Assembly: GCA_016839365.1 (NCBI GenBank)
Contig: JAEOUH010000074.1
Span: 1-58,303 of the forward strand
DNA length: 58,303 nucleotides
Direction: 5' to 3'
Origin: Candidatus Hermodarchaeota archaeon
Lineage (GTDB): Archaea > Asgardarchaeota > Hermodarchaeia > Hermodarchaeales > Hermodarchaeaceae
A model generated the notes under the pieces. It saw only the letters and a list, made by a program, of their open reading frames with translations. It did no database searches and was not told the DNA's origin. Positions 42,566 to 51,924 of this stretch are shown one piece after another. The translations under genes were made by a program, and so were the position numbers. How positions within the stretch are numbered: position 1 is the stretch's first letter; each line of letters begins with the position of its first letter.

Positions 42566-43828
42566 TTACATTGAGATACCTGAAACGTAAGGGGTGCCAC
42601 CTAATATTTCCTGCGCGGCTTTTCCAACGCGTTTACGAAAGGGAGCGGTTGTGTAAACACGGATAATATCAAGATAACCTTTCAGTGACGAGATTACACG
42701 AGAAAGTTCAACGAGATCGACTGCAATCTTCTTCTTGCCAACATAGGCGAACCCAGGAATCTTCATCGGATCTAGCTGAGACGAATGACGATACGGAACT
42801 GATGGGAGTAGCGGAGAATCCAAGTGAACTTCTTCTACAGGAACTTTTGCCTTTTTTGCGATTTCTTGTTCAATTTGAGTTCGCACGCTCTCTTTGTCTA
42901 ACAAATCTATCGTCGGATGATCTTGTACGATGGATTCGACAGTGTATGCGCATTTTAGCAGTTCCCGTCGCTCAAGGCGTTCCATGATGGGACGGGACGC
43001 TTTGCACTTCCTAAGGTTTGCCCAGGTTACGTAATCATCCATTGCCAAGTATTCCTCTGGAGTACTAAAAGACGAAAATCCCAATTCCTCATCAGCTGCC
43101 TTTAAGGCATTGGTTAACATTCGTTGGACTCCTCGGCAAACCCTATGATAATAGATGCTGCGGAAACTAAGCACCCGGGCAATCAGAAAGGCTTCCAGTG
43201 TCGATAAAGCCGTTGTATTAACCGCTAAATTGCCTTGAAACGGCTCGGTAGTATAAATCAGTCGAAATACATCGACACTACCATACTCAGCTCCAGTGTG
43301 AAACGAATCACGCACAATATAGTCTAACTTATCAACATCAACTGAGCTGCGAATAACCTGATTAAGGTATAATCGTCCACTTTTCTCCCATTTTCCAACA
43401 GCGAGCTGACTCAGATTTATCGGATCTAATCCACCATCTCGTAGAATATCCGCTAGCTCCGAATTGTTCACAAGCCAAGTTGTAATGTCTTCATGATTTT
43501 GCCCTCGTTTCGCTAGGACTTCCTCGAAAATATGACTAAATGGTCCATGGCCGATGTCATGCAACAGGGCCGCTAACCGCAGCATTTGAACCTCCATATT
43601 ATCCTCTGTAATGTTTTCAGCCATGATGCCTGCTAGATGCAGTGCTCCTACACTGTGTTCAAACCGGGTATGATTAGCCCCAGGATAAACAAACTCTGCA
43701 CCCGCTAACTGCCGTAGTCGGCGCAATCGTTGCACCACACGGGTATCAATCATAGTCTTTTCCAAGGGCGTAATCGCCACGTATCCATATAATGGGTCTT
43801 TAATGAAACCCCAACGCTCTTGGACCAC
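42566..43828 (-). CDS. HD-domain phosphohydrolase, SAMHD1/dGTPase-like
   Basis: The protein has 420 residues. Metal-binding HD residues are TRFEHSVGALHLAG near 54-67, LAALLHDIGHGPFSH near 86-100 (HD pair) and VDVDKLDYIVRDSFHTG near 172-188 (last Asp). This order is the SAMHD1-like dNTP triphosphohydrolase type, which in archaea forms a stand-alone family. The length and the opening KDPLYGYVAITPLEKTMIDT agree. Its likely role is dNTP pool control or nucleotide housekeeping; substrate specificity cannot be read from the sequence. Confidence 0.87.
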   Translation of the reverse strand: MVQERWGFIKDPLYGYVAITPLEKTMIDTRVVQRLRRLRQLAGAEFVYPGANHTRFEHSVGALHLAGIMAENITEDNMEVQMLRLAALLHDIGHGPFSHIFEEVLAKRGQNHEDITTWLVNNSELADILRDGGLDPINLSQLAVGKWEKSGRLYLNQVIRSSVDVDKLDYIVRDSFHTGAEYGSVDVFRLIYTTEPFQGNLAVNTTALSTLEAFLIARVLSFRSIYYHRVCRGVQRMLTNALKAADEELGFSSFSTPEEYLAMDDYVTWANLRKCKASRPIMERLERRELLKCAYTVESIVQDHPTIDLLDKESVRTQIEQEIAKKAKVPVEEVHLDSPLLPSVPYRHSSQLDPMKIPGFAYVGKKKIAVDLVELSRVISSLKGYLDIIRVYTTAPFRKRVGKAAQEILGGTPYVSGISM

Positions 43829-43897
43829 TTACACAACCTCCAAGCATTCTCGTATTCTACTACAAACAGAGAAACCTCTACTTATAACCACTCCGAA

Positions 43898-44287
43898 CTA
43901 GCCTACCTGTGTCGAATCGCTTCTACGCGACTCCATCTCCATTAGTACCAATCGCACAGCTGACAACACTGCACCTACCTCTCCCTCATGCTCACGTGAT
44001 AAGAATAAATTCACTACGACAATCCCCCCTAACTTTTGTGCGGCTATATCCGCAATTGCCCGTGCCTCTGCTTGAAATCGCGTTCCCACTACACAGGATG
44101 TCGCTACTGGTGACACTTCGCTAAATGGGCTTGGAACTCCCACTGCAATTGTCCCGAACCGCTGCACCCCATCACTAACCAATACTAACGATCCATTTTC
44201 CAAGTTACCAATCGCTACTGCAATACGCAGTTCACCAACCTCTACAGACTCTTCAACAAAATCTATTGTCAACTTTCCTAACACCAT
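43898..44287 (-). CDS. Small alpha/beta protein, possibly proteasome-chaperone-like
   Basis: This 129-residue protein was not firmly recognised. It has strands RIAVAIGNLE, SLVLVSDG and GTIAVGVPSP, then TSCVVGTRFQAEARAIADIAAQKLGGIVVVNLFL, a strand-helix-strand unit that recalls the proteasome assembly chaperone PAC3/PAC4 fold, and a C-terminal helix GAVLSAVRLVLMEM. The resemblance is weak. It is followed on the same strand, upstream in coordinates by 21 bases, by an 85-residue gene, so the pair may be an operon. No metal or catalytic motif is seen. Confidence 0.55.
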   Translation of the reverse strand: MVLGKLTIDFVEESVEVGELRIAVAIGNLENGSLVLVSDGVQRFGTIAVGVPSPFSEVSPVATSCVVGTRFQAEARAIADIAAQKLGGIVVVNLFLSREHEGEVGAVLSAVRLVLMEMESRRSDSTQVG

Positions 44288-44308
44288 GTAACCTCTTTTC
44301 TTTACCCT

Positions 44309-44566
44309 TTATTTCACCCTATACGGCTCACCAAGAATCGAGTCAAAGACTTCTTTCAAAGACTCATCTACAAGCACTACGCGAACATGGGCCATCTTGT
44401 CTTCCTTAGGATCATAACTTCCTGACACTAATTCAATGATATCTTCACTGTCAAGCATCAAAATCGTCTTTTCCTCGTCCACTTCTTGATTCATACAAAA
44501 TCTTTCTCTTATTGCTTTCATAGCTTCGGGATATTTCGATGGGTGGATCTTGTAAAACAGCTTCAT
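44309..44566 (-). CDS. Small protein of unknown function
   Basis: The protein has 85 residues and was not recognised. MKLFYKIHPSKYPEAMKAIR is a strand and helix, TILMLDSEDIIELVSGSYD two further elements, and AHVRVVLVDESLKEVFDSIL another strand and helix, giving a ferredoxin-like alpha/beta outline. A GGAG Shine-Dalgarno (rc of CTCC at 44576-44579) lies about 10 bases before the ATG, supporting a real gene. It precedes the 129-residue gene by 21 bases and is divergent from the phospholipase-D-like gene. Confidence 0.6.
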   Translation of the reverse strand: MKLFYKIHPSKYPEAMKAIRERFCMNQEVDEEKTILMLDSEDIIELVSGSYDPKEDKMAHVRVVLVDESLKEVFDSILGEPYRVK

Positions 44567-44652
44567 CTCATTAATCTCCTTAATATGAATGTGCCCGAAA
44601 AGATGGTATAAGTCTAATTGTGGGGCTTAGATTTAAATTGAAAAGAAGATGA

Positions 44653-46842
44653 ATGACTTCCATGTCGCTATTTCGCCGTGGACTTTTTGGTCTCTCTCTT
44701 GTAGTCCTGATTGTCATGACCCTGTTTCCACTGATGAACGTATCACAACCGCTTGGGTCTACCATTCAGCCAACGATTATTGTTCCCCAACAACATACTT
44801 GGCAGACCTTTAACCGGAACATGAATGTGACTACCTTCGTGTCCCCTGATGGAAGCAGGGACGAGCTCTGGCATTTTCTAAATGCGGCCCAAGAGAGCAT
44901 ATATGTAGAGATTTATGGGATTAACCACCCTCACATTCTTGATCTGATTCATCAACTCAATGCCTCGAATCCTTCTTTAGACATGAAGTTTCTTCTTGGC
45001 TGGAATAGTCTAGGTTATACCAGCGAAAATCAGTACGTGGCTTACAATTTAACTCAAGCCGGTTTTGAAGTCAGATGGACCAGTAACACTGATTTCACCT
45101 ATGCACACCAAAAGTTTGTGATCATAGATAATGAAACCACCATAATTCATTCAGGCAATTGGGCGAAGACGAGCTTCCCCGAATTCCAAAAGAAGGCTAA
45201 TCGTGAATGGAGTATCGCAATGACCGATACCCAGATTACATCCTATTATCGAGCAGTCTTCGACGGGGACTGGAGAAACGGCACAGCATATGATATCTCC
45301 CATGGGACAGGATCACCTCTCACCTACAGCCCAGCTTCAAGTACCTACTCGCACCCTTTCGCCACTGCAGGAGAATTCAGTGGCAGTATGAACGTCACCC
45401 CGATTGTGAGTCCCGATACGAGTCTACAGGGCATTTTGTATTGCATTAATATCGCACAGGCAACATTAGACATCCAAATCCCCTACTTCACGAGCGTTGG
45501 CGATGGGGGTGCTGTTGATGACATTATTGATGCAATCCTAGCGGCGAAGGCACGGGGCGTGACCGTCCGTGTCATTACCGAGGAAGATCAAGACTGGGTC
45601 GAGATTGAACAGATTCTCATCGACAATGATATCTCCATCGTCTGGCACGACACTCGCTGGTTCACCGCTAACCACAACAAGGGCATCATTGTGGATGGCC
45701 GCATCGTGCTCGTAAGTAGCATCAATTACAGCGACAACAGCATCACCAACAACCGAGAAGCCGGTGTCATCATCGAGAACGAAGAGATCGCCCAATGGTA
45801 CCTGCAAGTCTATAACTTTGATTGGGGTATCGCTGATTGTGACGCAATGGAAGAAGTGAATGTCTACTGGAATCCCAGTATCCCCAAAAGCTCCAACACC
45901 ATTAACGTCACTGTGTATGGGCATATGCTATATCCCGATATTGACGAGGTTCAACTGGATGTTAAAATCGGTTCTGATCCGTGGTCAAACCAGACAATCA
46001 CATCGAACATCTATCCTTCAGCAGAAGGGCAGCTGGAGAACTTCTTCCGTGAAATTCCCGCCCAACCCGACGGCACTAACATCACGGTTGTGGGACGTAT
46101 CAGAAACGCAACTACCTGGCATATCGGAATACCTATGGTCATCCGGGTGCGAAACGCATTAGTTACGGTCAATCAACCACCATCAACTCCAACGTTAGCA
46201 GACCCCGGAACCGTCGACACTGACGGCTCCTTCACCGTATCCTGGAGCGCTGCAACGGATCCAGATGGCACCGTCAATCACTATCAACTCCAAATAAGTG
46301 ATGCCGATACGTTCACAACTGTAACCGATGAATGGAATACCAGTGGAACCAGCCAACTGGTTACCGTAACCAGTCAAGGCGTCTACTACTTCCGGGTCCG
46401 TGCTATCGACAACCAAGATCTCAACGGTGCTTGGAGCAACACCGTAGACATCACCGTTCTCCTTCCTCCCTCAGCCCCATCTTTGAATAATCCAGGCGAT
46501 ATTGATGTCGTTGGAACATTCACCGTCTCCTGGACAGCTAGCACCGACCCCGATGGCACTGTCACCCACTACCAATTCCAAATCAGCGACACAAGCGGGT
46601 TCGCCACCATCCTCTTCACCACTAACACCACTCAACTGAGCCAGGTGGTCACAGCCCCCAACGGCGTCTACTACTTCCGGGTCCGTGCCATCGACAACGA
46701 TGGCAACCCTAGCCCATGGAGCAATACTGAAAGCATCACCGTTGAAGTACCCTTCATACCTGGGTTCCCCATCGAAGCAATAATACTCAGCGTCGCCATC
46801 GTTCTGCTCACAACTCTGATGCTCCGACGCCGACGACAGTAA
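44653..46842 (+). CDS. Secreted phospholipase D-like protein with Fn3 repeats
   Basis: A cell-surface protein of 729 residues. It has a signal peptide (residues 7-30) and two phospholipase-D-fold units with HKD motifs HQKFVIIDN near 152-160 and HNKGIIVDG near 341-349, both with the expected H-x-K-x4-D spacing. A linker domain and two near-identical fibronectin-III repeats (about 513-605 and 610-700, each opening with a TVSW(S/T)A(A/S)TDPDGTV block) follow. One span near 705-722 and the tail RRRRQ close the protein. The active face is outside. Substrate may be lipid or nucleic acid. Many Asn-x-Ser/Thr sites fit N-glycosylation. Confidence 0.88.
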   Translation: MTSMSLFRRGLFGLSLVVLIVMTLFPLMNVSQPLGSTIQPTIIVPQQHTWQTFNRNMNVTTFVSPDGSRDELWHFLNAAQESIYVEIYGINHPHILDLIHQLNASNPSLDMKFLLGWNSLGYTSENQYVAYNLTQAGFEVRWTSNTDFTYAHQKFVIIDNETTIIHSGNWAKTSFPEFQKKANREWSIAMTDTQITSYYRAVFDGDWRNGTAYDISHGTGSPLTYSPASSTYSHPFATAGEFSGSMNVTPIVSPDTSLQGILYCINIAQATLDIQIPYFTSVGDGGAVDDIIDAILAAKARGVTVRVITEEDQDWVEIEQILIDNDISIVWHDTRWFTANHNKGIIVDGRIVLVSSINYSDNSITNNREAGVIIENEEIAQWYLQVYNFDWGIADCDAMEEVNVYWNPSIPKSSNTINVTVYGHMLYPDIDEVQLDVKIGSDPWSNQTITSNIYPSAEGQLENFFREIPAQPDGTNITVVGRIRNATTWHIGIPMVIRVRNALVTVNQPPSTPTLADPGTVDTDGSFTVSWSAATDPDGTVNHYQLQISDADTFTTVTDEWNTSGTSQLVTVTSQGVYYFRVRAIDNQDLNGAWSNTVDITVLLPPSAPSLNNPGDIDVVGTFTVSWTASTDPDGTVTHYQFQISDTSGFATILFTTNTTQLSQVVTAPNGVYYFRVRAIDNDGNPSPWSNTESITVEVPFIPGFPIEAIILSVAIVLLTTLMLRRRRQ

Positions 46843-46870
46843 AGATAAAGAATCTAAGACCGAAAACGCT

Positions 46871-47785
46871 TCAGCACTCAACCCTTTGCTTCAGAATCTT
46901 CCATTCGCGCTCAATCCCCCGCTCAAACTCCTCCACCCGCGCGGGGTTCTTAATCAACGTACGAAATCGACCCTGCGGCTTCAAATAATCCATCAACGGC
47001 TTCCGCTTCACCTTCCCTTCAGCAATCTGCTTACTTCGGCCCAGAAACCGCCACTCCTCCCCTTCTTTCTCCCACATAATCCACACGCCTGTGTCCACTG
47101 CGAGTTTACCCATTTCCACTGTATCCCATGTCAAATATCGCCAACCCGTCGGACACATCGTATGAATCTCAATATATCGCGTCCCCACAAATTCCTTCGC
47201 TTTCGAATACGTCTCATACACTAACCGTGGATACGCCGCCGAAATCGACGCTGTATACGGAATACCATGCTCCGCCATAATTCGCGCAAACGGCTTACGA
47301 TGCTGCATTTTCCCCGTAGGTGTTGTTGTCGAAAACGACCCATACGGCGTAGCCCCAGAACGTTGCATCCCGGTATTGCCGTATGCTTCATTATTGTAGC
47401 AGGTGTAGATGAAGTTGGTTTGGCGTTCGGCAGCACCGCTGAGGGCTTGGATGCCGATGTCATAGGTTCCACCGTCACCTGCCCAGGCCATGAGATTGAT
47501 TTCTTTATCTTTACCCATATATTTGAGTCCGGCAGCGATTCCAGAGGCGGCTGCGCCTGCGGTCATAAAGGCTGTATTTAGAACTGGTACGCAAAGGCCA
47601 TTTTTGGGATAGAGTCCTTGGATAACAGACATGCAGCAGGCAGGAACTGTAAGAATGGTATTATCACCCAAAGCTTTGAGTGCATGGCGGATGGCGATTG
47701 TAGCACCACATCCTGCGCAAGCGGCGTGACCTAGTTCGATGTATTCTTCTCTGGGTAAATCTTTGATAGCTACCATCTTCTTCAC
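46871..47785 (-). CDS. porB: Pyruvate/2-oxoacid:ferredoxin oxidoreductase, beta subunit
   Basis: The thiamine-diphosphate subunit of the anaerobic pyruvate-type oxidoreductase, giving acetyl-CoA, CO2 and reduced ferredoxin. The 304-residue protein has HAACAGCGATIAIRHAL near 18-34 and PACCMSVI near 47 (Fe-S cysteines). The ThDP site is WAGDGGTYDIGIQALSGA near 99-116 and YNNEAYGNTGMQRSGATP near 128-145. The last conserved Cys is in MCPTGWRY near 207. It overlaps porA by 4 bases. Codon style changes abruptly near 47340: C-ending codons before it in reading order, G- or T-ending after. Confidence 0.94.
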   Translation of the reverse strand: MKKMVAIKDLPREEYIELGHAACAGCGATIAIRHALKALGDNTILTVPACCMSVIQGLYPKNGLCVPVLNTAFMTAGAAASGIAAGLKYMGKDKEINLMAWAGDGGTYDIGIQALSGAAERQTNFIYTCYNNEAYGNTGMQRSGATPYGSFSTTTPTGKMQHRKPFARIMAEHGIPYTASISAAYPRLVYETYSKAKEFVGTRYIEIHTMCPTGWRYLTWDTVEMGKLAVDTGVWIMWEKEGEEWRFLGRSKQIAEGKVKRKPLMDYLKPQGRFRTLIKNPARVEEFERGIEREWKILKQRVEC

Positions 47786-48960
47786 CTTTTTAATCCGTAG
47801 AATATGTCTGGTTTCGCTTCTCCTTTGTCTGCTACATCAAATCCGATTTTGAACATTTTCTTAATATCTGTGTGTCTTACATCTCGACCGCCGAGTCCGG
47901 CGATGACTCCTTGGACAGGTATGGTTTGACCCCCTCGGTAGAGTGCTGATCGGATTTCGGTTGCGGCTCCTCCAAGGTGCCCATATGAGAGGCTACGATC
48001 GATGACTACAAAGGCTTTGGCTTTCTTTGCTAGGGCTTGAATTTGTTCGGCTGGGAATGGTCGGAAAACACGGAGTCGTGCAGATCCTGCTGCTACGCCT
48101 TCGTTTCGCAGTTCGTCAACAGCAAGTTGTGCTTCTTCTCCCATTGTTCCTAATGCAATGAGGATAACCTCTGCATCATCACAATGATATTCATTAATGA
48201 ATTGACCATGATCACGTCCGAAATGTTTTTTGAAATCTGCTTCAACTTTCGGGATTAGTTTTCGTGCCGCTTCAAACCCTTCGTGGATTGCGTAACTAAG
48301 CTCGTAATAATATTCGGGCCCTGCAATGTTTCCAGTTGCCATCGGATCCTTGGGATCCAATTTCCAGTGACCTGCTTCATAGGAAGGGAGAAAGTCAGTA
48401 ATTTCGTCATGTTCATACACTTCAATCGAAGTGAATGTATGGCTGAGAATGTAGGCATCTAGAGCTACCATTCCGGGAAGTAGGACCTTGGGATCTTCAC
48501 ATAATCGAAAGAGCATCAGGACAGTATCATAAACTTCCTGATTATTTGATGCATACAATTGAATCCAGCCAGTATCACGTTGTGACATTGTATCTGTATG
48601 GTCAGACCAGATATTCCAGGGGGGCCCAAGAGAACGATTGACAACAGGCATTACGATAGGTAAGCGTGAACGACCTGCCCAATGAAGCATCTCGTGCATC
48701 AGTGCTAAGCCATGAGATGAAGTGGCGGTGAATGTCCGGAGTCCTAAGGCCGAAGCCCCAATACATGCAGCCATTGCACTGTGTTCTGACTCAACACGAA
48801 CATATTCAGATTTCAGCTCTCCGTTCTCTACGAATTCTGCGATTTTTTCTACAATCGTCGTTTGTGGGGTTATCGGATATGCCGCAATAACTGCGGGAAT
48901 TGCTGTTCGTGCAGCCCAAGATGCAGAATGATTCCCTGTCACAGATATAATTTTCGACAT
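47782..48960 (-). CDS. porA: Pyruvate/2-oxoacid:ferredoxin oxidoreductase, alpha subunit
   Basis: This subunit binds the substrate and part of the active site. The 392-residue protein starts MSKIISVTGNHSASWAARTA. It has YPITPQTTIVEKIAEF near 26-41, RVESEHSAMAACIGASALGLRTFTATSSHGLALMHE near 54-89, RSLGPPWNIWSDHTDTMSQRDTGW near 109-132 (pyruvate pocket) and VVIDRSLSYGHLGG near 316. The longer frame from 48996 overlaps porD and begins with unconserved residues, so Met at 48960 is preferred. Order of the operon is G, D, A, B. Confidence 0.95.
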   Translation of the reverse strand: MSKIISVTGNHSASWAARTAIPAVIAAYPITPQTTIVEKIAEFVENGELKSEYVRVESEHSAMAACIGASALGLRTFTATSSHGLALMHEMLHWAGRSRLPIVMPVVNRSLGPPWNIWSDHTDTMSQRDTGWIQLYASNNQEVYDTVLMLFRLCEDPKVLLPGMVALDAYILSHTFTSIEVYEHDEITDFLPSYEAGHWKLDPKDPMATGNIAGPEYYYELSYAIHEGFEAARKLIPKVEADFKKHFGRDHGQFINEYHCDDAEVILIALGTMGEEAQLAVDELRNEGVAAGSARLRVFRPFPAEQIQALAKKAKAFVVIDRSLSYGHLGGAATEIRSALYRGGQTIPVQGVIAGLGGRDVRHTDIKKMFKIGFDVADKGEAKPDIFYGLKR

Positions 48961-48970
48961 TTTTTTCACT

Positions 48971-49267
48971 TCACTCAATATCTGCTTCAGTTTCACGTAC
49001 TCGTGTAATTGCTTTCACGGGACAAGTTGTTTCACAAATCATACACCCTTTACAGTATTCCAAGTTAATGACGGGTTTGTTATTCTTATCCATTGTAATG
49101 GCTGCATCCGGACAAAACAACCAACACGTCTGACATCCAGTGCACTTGTCATTGTCTACAATAGGACGAAATATTCGCCAGTCACCAGTACGTCCCATTG
49201 CCCCAGGCTCAGGGTATGTAATACAAGTAACACGTCTTTCTGGTGGATCGCGTTTAAGTGGTGTCAT
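48971..49267 (-). CDS. porD: Pyruvate/2-oxoacid:ferredoxin oxidoreductase, delta (ferredoxin) subunit
   Basis: A 2[4Fe-4S] ferredoxin-like subunit of 98 residues passing electrons to soluble ferredoxin. Two clusters of cysteines are complete: CTGCQTCWLFCPD near 42-54 and CKGCMICETTCPV near 72-84. The N-terminal TGDWRIFRPIVDNDKC is typical of PorD. Its ATG overlaps the porG stop by 4 bases. Confidence 0.95.
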   Translation of the reverse strand: MTPLKRDPPERRVTCITYPEPGAMGRTGDWRIFRPIVDNDKCTGCQTCWLFCPDAAITMDKNNKPVINLEYCKGCMICETTCPVKAITRVRETEADIE

Positions 49268-49854
49268 AGTGAATACCCCATATTGAGTTCATTATACGCG
49301 CGTTGGGCTGCTTCAACATTGGTTTCAATTACTTTGTCAGGAAGCCCCTCTAAGCCCTTTCGAATCGCCTTTTTCACACTTTCAATCGAAGCGATATTGG
49401 TGGCTCTCACAACCGCACCTAACATGATGGTGTTAACTACAGCGATTCCAGCAACTAAAATCCCCTCATCTAAAGCGATTTTTGTGGCATCGACAGTAGC
49501 TATTTTTGCCTTGACTGGTAATTTGATTTCTCCTGGTAATCGTGGTGTGTTGACAACTAAAAATATCCCATCTTTGAGACCCGCTTTAACTGTAGGGTTC
49601 TCGAGTAACGTTTCATCTAAAACGACGATAGCCTCAGGTTCATAGATGTAACTATGGATACGAATTGCCTCATCAGCAACTCGCGTAAAAGCCATGACGG
49701 GAGCTCCTCTTCGTTCGGCGCCATAATGTGCAAAGGCTTGGAAGTGTTTGCCTTCTAAACGTGTGGCATCACCGAGGATTTTTGCTCCAGTCACGGCGCC
49801 TTGACCACCGCGACCATGAAAGCGTATCTCAAAGAGATCCAATGTTAAATCCAC
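49264..49854 (-). CDS. porG: Pyruvate/2-oxoacid:ferredoxin oxidoreductase, gamma subunit
   Basis: The structural gamma subunit, 196 residues, first in the operon. EIRFHGRGGQGAVTGAKIL near 8-26 is the family signature. YGAERRGAPVMAFTRVADEAI near 44-64 and VVLDETLL near 76 follow, with GNTIM-like NTIMLGAVVRA near 140. Length is normal. The frame is open five residues before Phe-7, and ATG 49854 is used. A divergent or separate promoter should lie between this gene and the DUF2070 gene, 59 bases away. Confidence 0.94.
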   Translation of the reverse strand: MDLTLDLFEIRFHGRGGQGAVTGAKILGDATRLEGKHFQAFAHYGAERRGAPVMAFTRVADEAIRIHSYIYEPEAIVVLDETLLENPTVKAGLKDGIFLVVNTPRLPGEIKLPVKAKIATVDATKIALDEGILVAGIAVVNTIMLGAVVRATNIASIESVKKAIRKGLEGLPDKVIETNVEAAQRAYNELNMGYSL

Positions 49855-49913
49855 CCAAATTCGATATCGTTACAGAACAACATGCAGCTAAAAAGGGTTA
49901 TGAAACGCTAACT

Positions 49914-51824
49914 TCACACAGCGGTTGGCAGAATGAAGAGAAGTAAAATGAGGGAGATAATGAAGGCAACGGTAAAAACGGTGATTCCGACACGTTTTGC
50001 TACATTAGCGGAGACTGGAATCAAACTAGTCAACTTGCCAGCTGTGCCTTCGCCCATAACCACCAATGGGGTGGTCTCACCTTGGTAAATGCTAACTTGG
50101 GCTGGTTTGAGATCCTTGATGGCTTCTTTCACAAGTTGGCCAATTAATACACTAAGATCATCATGTGAGATGGCTTCCCCGACTGGACTATAACCGTTGT
50201 GAGACGAAATCGCCGACGTTTCATGCGTGTCCGTAGTCAATATTTCTGCTTCGTCCACTAGGTCAGGAACTAACGTCTGTATCAGTTTTTCACGTAATCC
50301 AACAACCATGTTGTTCCCATCTATAAGGACATAGGCGGTTTTTTGCCCCGAAACTTCAACGACAAGGACGTTAATGCCTTCAGGGCCCATCCCTTGTCCA
50401 TCAGAATAGCCTAATTCTTTTCGGTGGACTACACCGATGCTTGCTTGGTCCTTCGGAGTCTTGAGCGCTTCACGAGTTGCCTCAATTGCGGCCTGAATCA
50501 TGTCGGGGACTAATTCGGAATCAGGATACACAGATTCCTTTAATGCAGTCATACAATTATGCGTATCTACAATGATGCACCGTTTCACAAGTTTAGTCAC
50601 TTCAGCAGAAATTTGGTTGGCCACATGAATGCTAATATCATCCATTTCATGAGGCGAGCGGGTAATTACGAGATATGCAGTATCTCCAAAGATTTGGCAG
50701 CCTACCTGAATGGTGCCAGAGGAGGCTCGAGCAAACTGGGATACCCCCTCAACAGGTTCCGTTTGTCTGTAAGCTAAGTCCACTATTTTGATGAACCGTT
50801 TCACCTCATCATTAGAAACTAAATTAAGATCATGAGTTGCTGTGCCATGAGGTGCCGTTGCGAGGGTGTCTAACTGCTGTTCTCCCCATTCGGCGATGTA
50901 GCTGGGTAACGCGCTGCTTCCTGTGCGTCGAAAGGGTCCAGGATGAATCGCCGCTACCACATACACCAAGCGTGGCTTTTCGTTGTCCGTTGTGAATGTC
51001 AGGATCGAAAGCGGCAGGGTCATCTCTTGCCCAATTTGGGTTAGACAATCTTCCATACGGTCCGCGTTATCCGCCATCCAGACTTCCAGGAAACCACGAA
51101 ACAGTTGAATTCCATCGATGTTGAACACTTTCCTTAGAGGGCGTCCGACCAATGAAAGCAAAATTCCAGAGGCAGTGACAAACATTAGAGCACAGAGAAG
51201 GTAAATCACGATAAAAATAAGCCAATTCGCCCATAGAGCTACTTCACTAAATATGTAAAAGACAATAACCAAAGTGGGGAATATCAGGGTTAGAAAGACG
51301 CCCTTAATCACTCCGACATCAGTGGCGCTTAATACAATCAGAAGCATTATTGCCGAAGTAAATGCCGCAGCGAGAATGAGATTGCGGAGGTAAAACATAG
51401 TGGCAATCCCACCTCCTGCCAAGGGTCCGAAATTAAACTTAAAGTATATCTCAATTCCCCATCCCACAAGCGTTGATAGCAGCCAGATTATCAGGAGTGT
51501 GCCAATAGCCGAGGCAACAACACCCAGGAGTCTGTGCAGGTTTAAGAATCCGTTATTTCGAATTACCAGCCATAACAACAGAAAAGCAATCGCAGCGGCA
51601 GGAAGTGTGATTAAGAGACCTCTTAGAGCTCCAATTAGAAATATCTGAAGAATGGTTGGCTGTCCCACGTTACGCAATATCTCAGTAATTCCGCCGACGA
51701 CAAAGGCTGCAACTACTACTAAGAAAACGAGGGTTCGATTACTTGGTAACTTGAAGAGCCGATTGTAAAGGGAGATTGTGCTCTTTACATCTTTACTCAT
51801 TATGAGTCGGTCAATGTAAATCAT
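49914..51824 (-). CDS. DUF2070 membrane protein
   Basis: A 636-residue protein of the archaeal DUF2070 type. The first 230 residues hold about seven hydrophobic spans. The soluble middle and C-terminal region carries YVVAAIHPGPFRRTGSSALP near 288-307, CIIVDTHNCMTALKESVYPD near 409-428, GQGMGPEGINVLVVEV near 470-485, and DTHETSAISSHNGYSPVGE near 530-548, with His, Asp and Glu placed like a metal site. One last span lies near 613-633. The motifs recur in archaeal members but no activity is established. Met9 (51800) is an alternative start. Confidence 0.87.
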   Translation of the reverse strand: MIYIDRLIMSKDVKSTISLYNRLFKLPSNRTLVFLVVVAAFVVGGITEILRNVGQPTILQIFLIGALRGLLITLPAAAIAFLLLWLVIRNNGFLNLHRLLGVVASAIGTLLIIWLLSTLVGWGIEIYFKFNFGPLAGGGIATMFYLRNLILAAAFTSAIMLLIVLSATDVGVIKGVFLTLIFPTLVIVFYIFSEVALWANWLIFIVIYLLCALMFVTASGILLSLVGRPLRKVFNIDGIQLFRGFLEVWMADNADRMEDCLTQIGQEMTLPLSILTFTTDNEKPRLVYVVAAIHPGPFRRTGSSALPSYIAEWGEQQLDTLATAPHGTATHDLNLVSNDEVKRFIKIVDLAYRQTEPVEGVSQFARASSGTIQVGCQIFGDTAYLVITRSPHEMDDISIHVANQISAEVTKLVKRCIIVDTHNCMTALKESVYPDSELVPDMIQAAIEATREALKTPKDQASIGVVHRKELGYSDGQGMGPEGINVLVVEVSGQKTAYVLIDGNNMVVGLREKLIQTLVPDLVDEAEILTTDTHETSAISSHNGYSPVGEAISHDDLSVLIGQLVKEAIKDLKPAQVSIYQGETTPLVVMGEGTAGKLTSLIPVSANVAKRVGITVFTVAFIISLILLLFILPTAV

Positions 51825-51924
51825 TGATAAGGTTAATGGTTTTTCGGAAATCTGGTGAGAAAAAAAGGTTTAATTCGGTCCTAAATGCAGCAAAAGAAGT
51901 TAGACGAAATAATTCAACAGAGTT

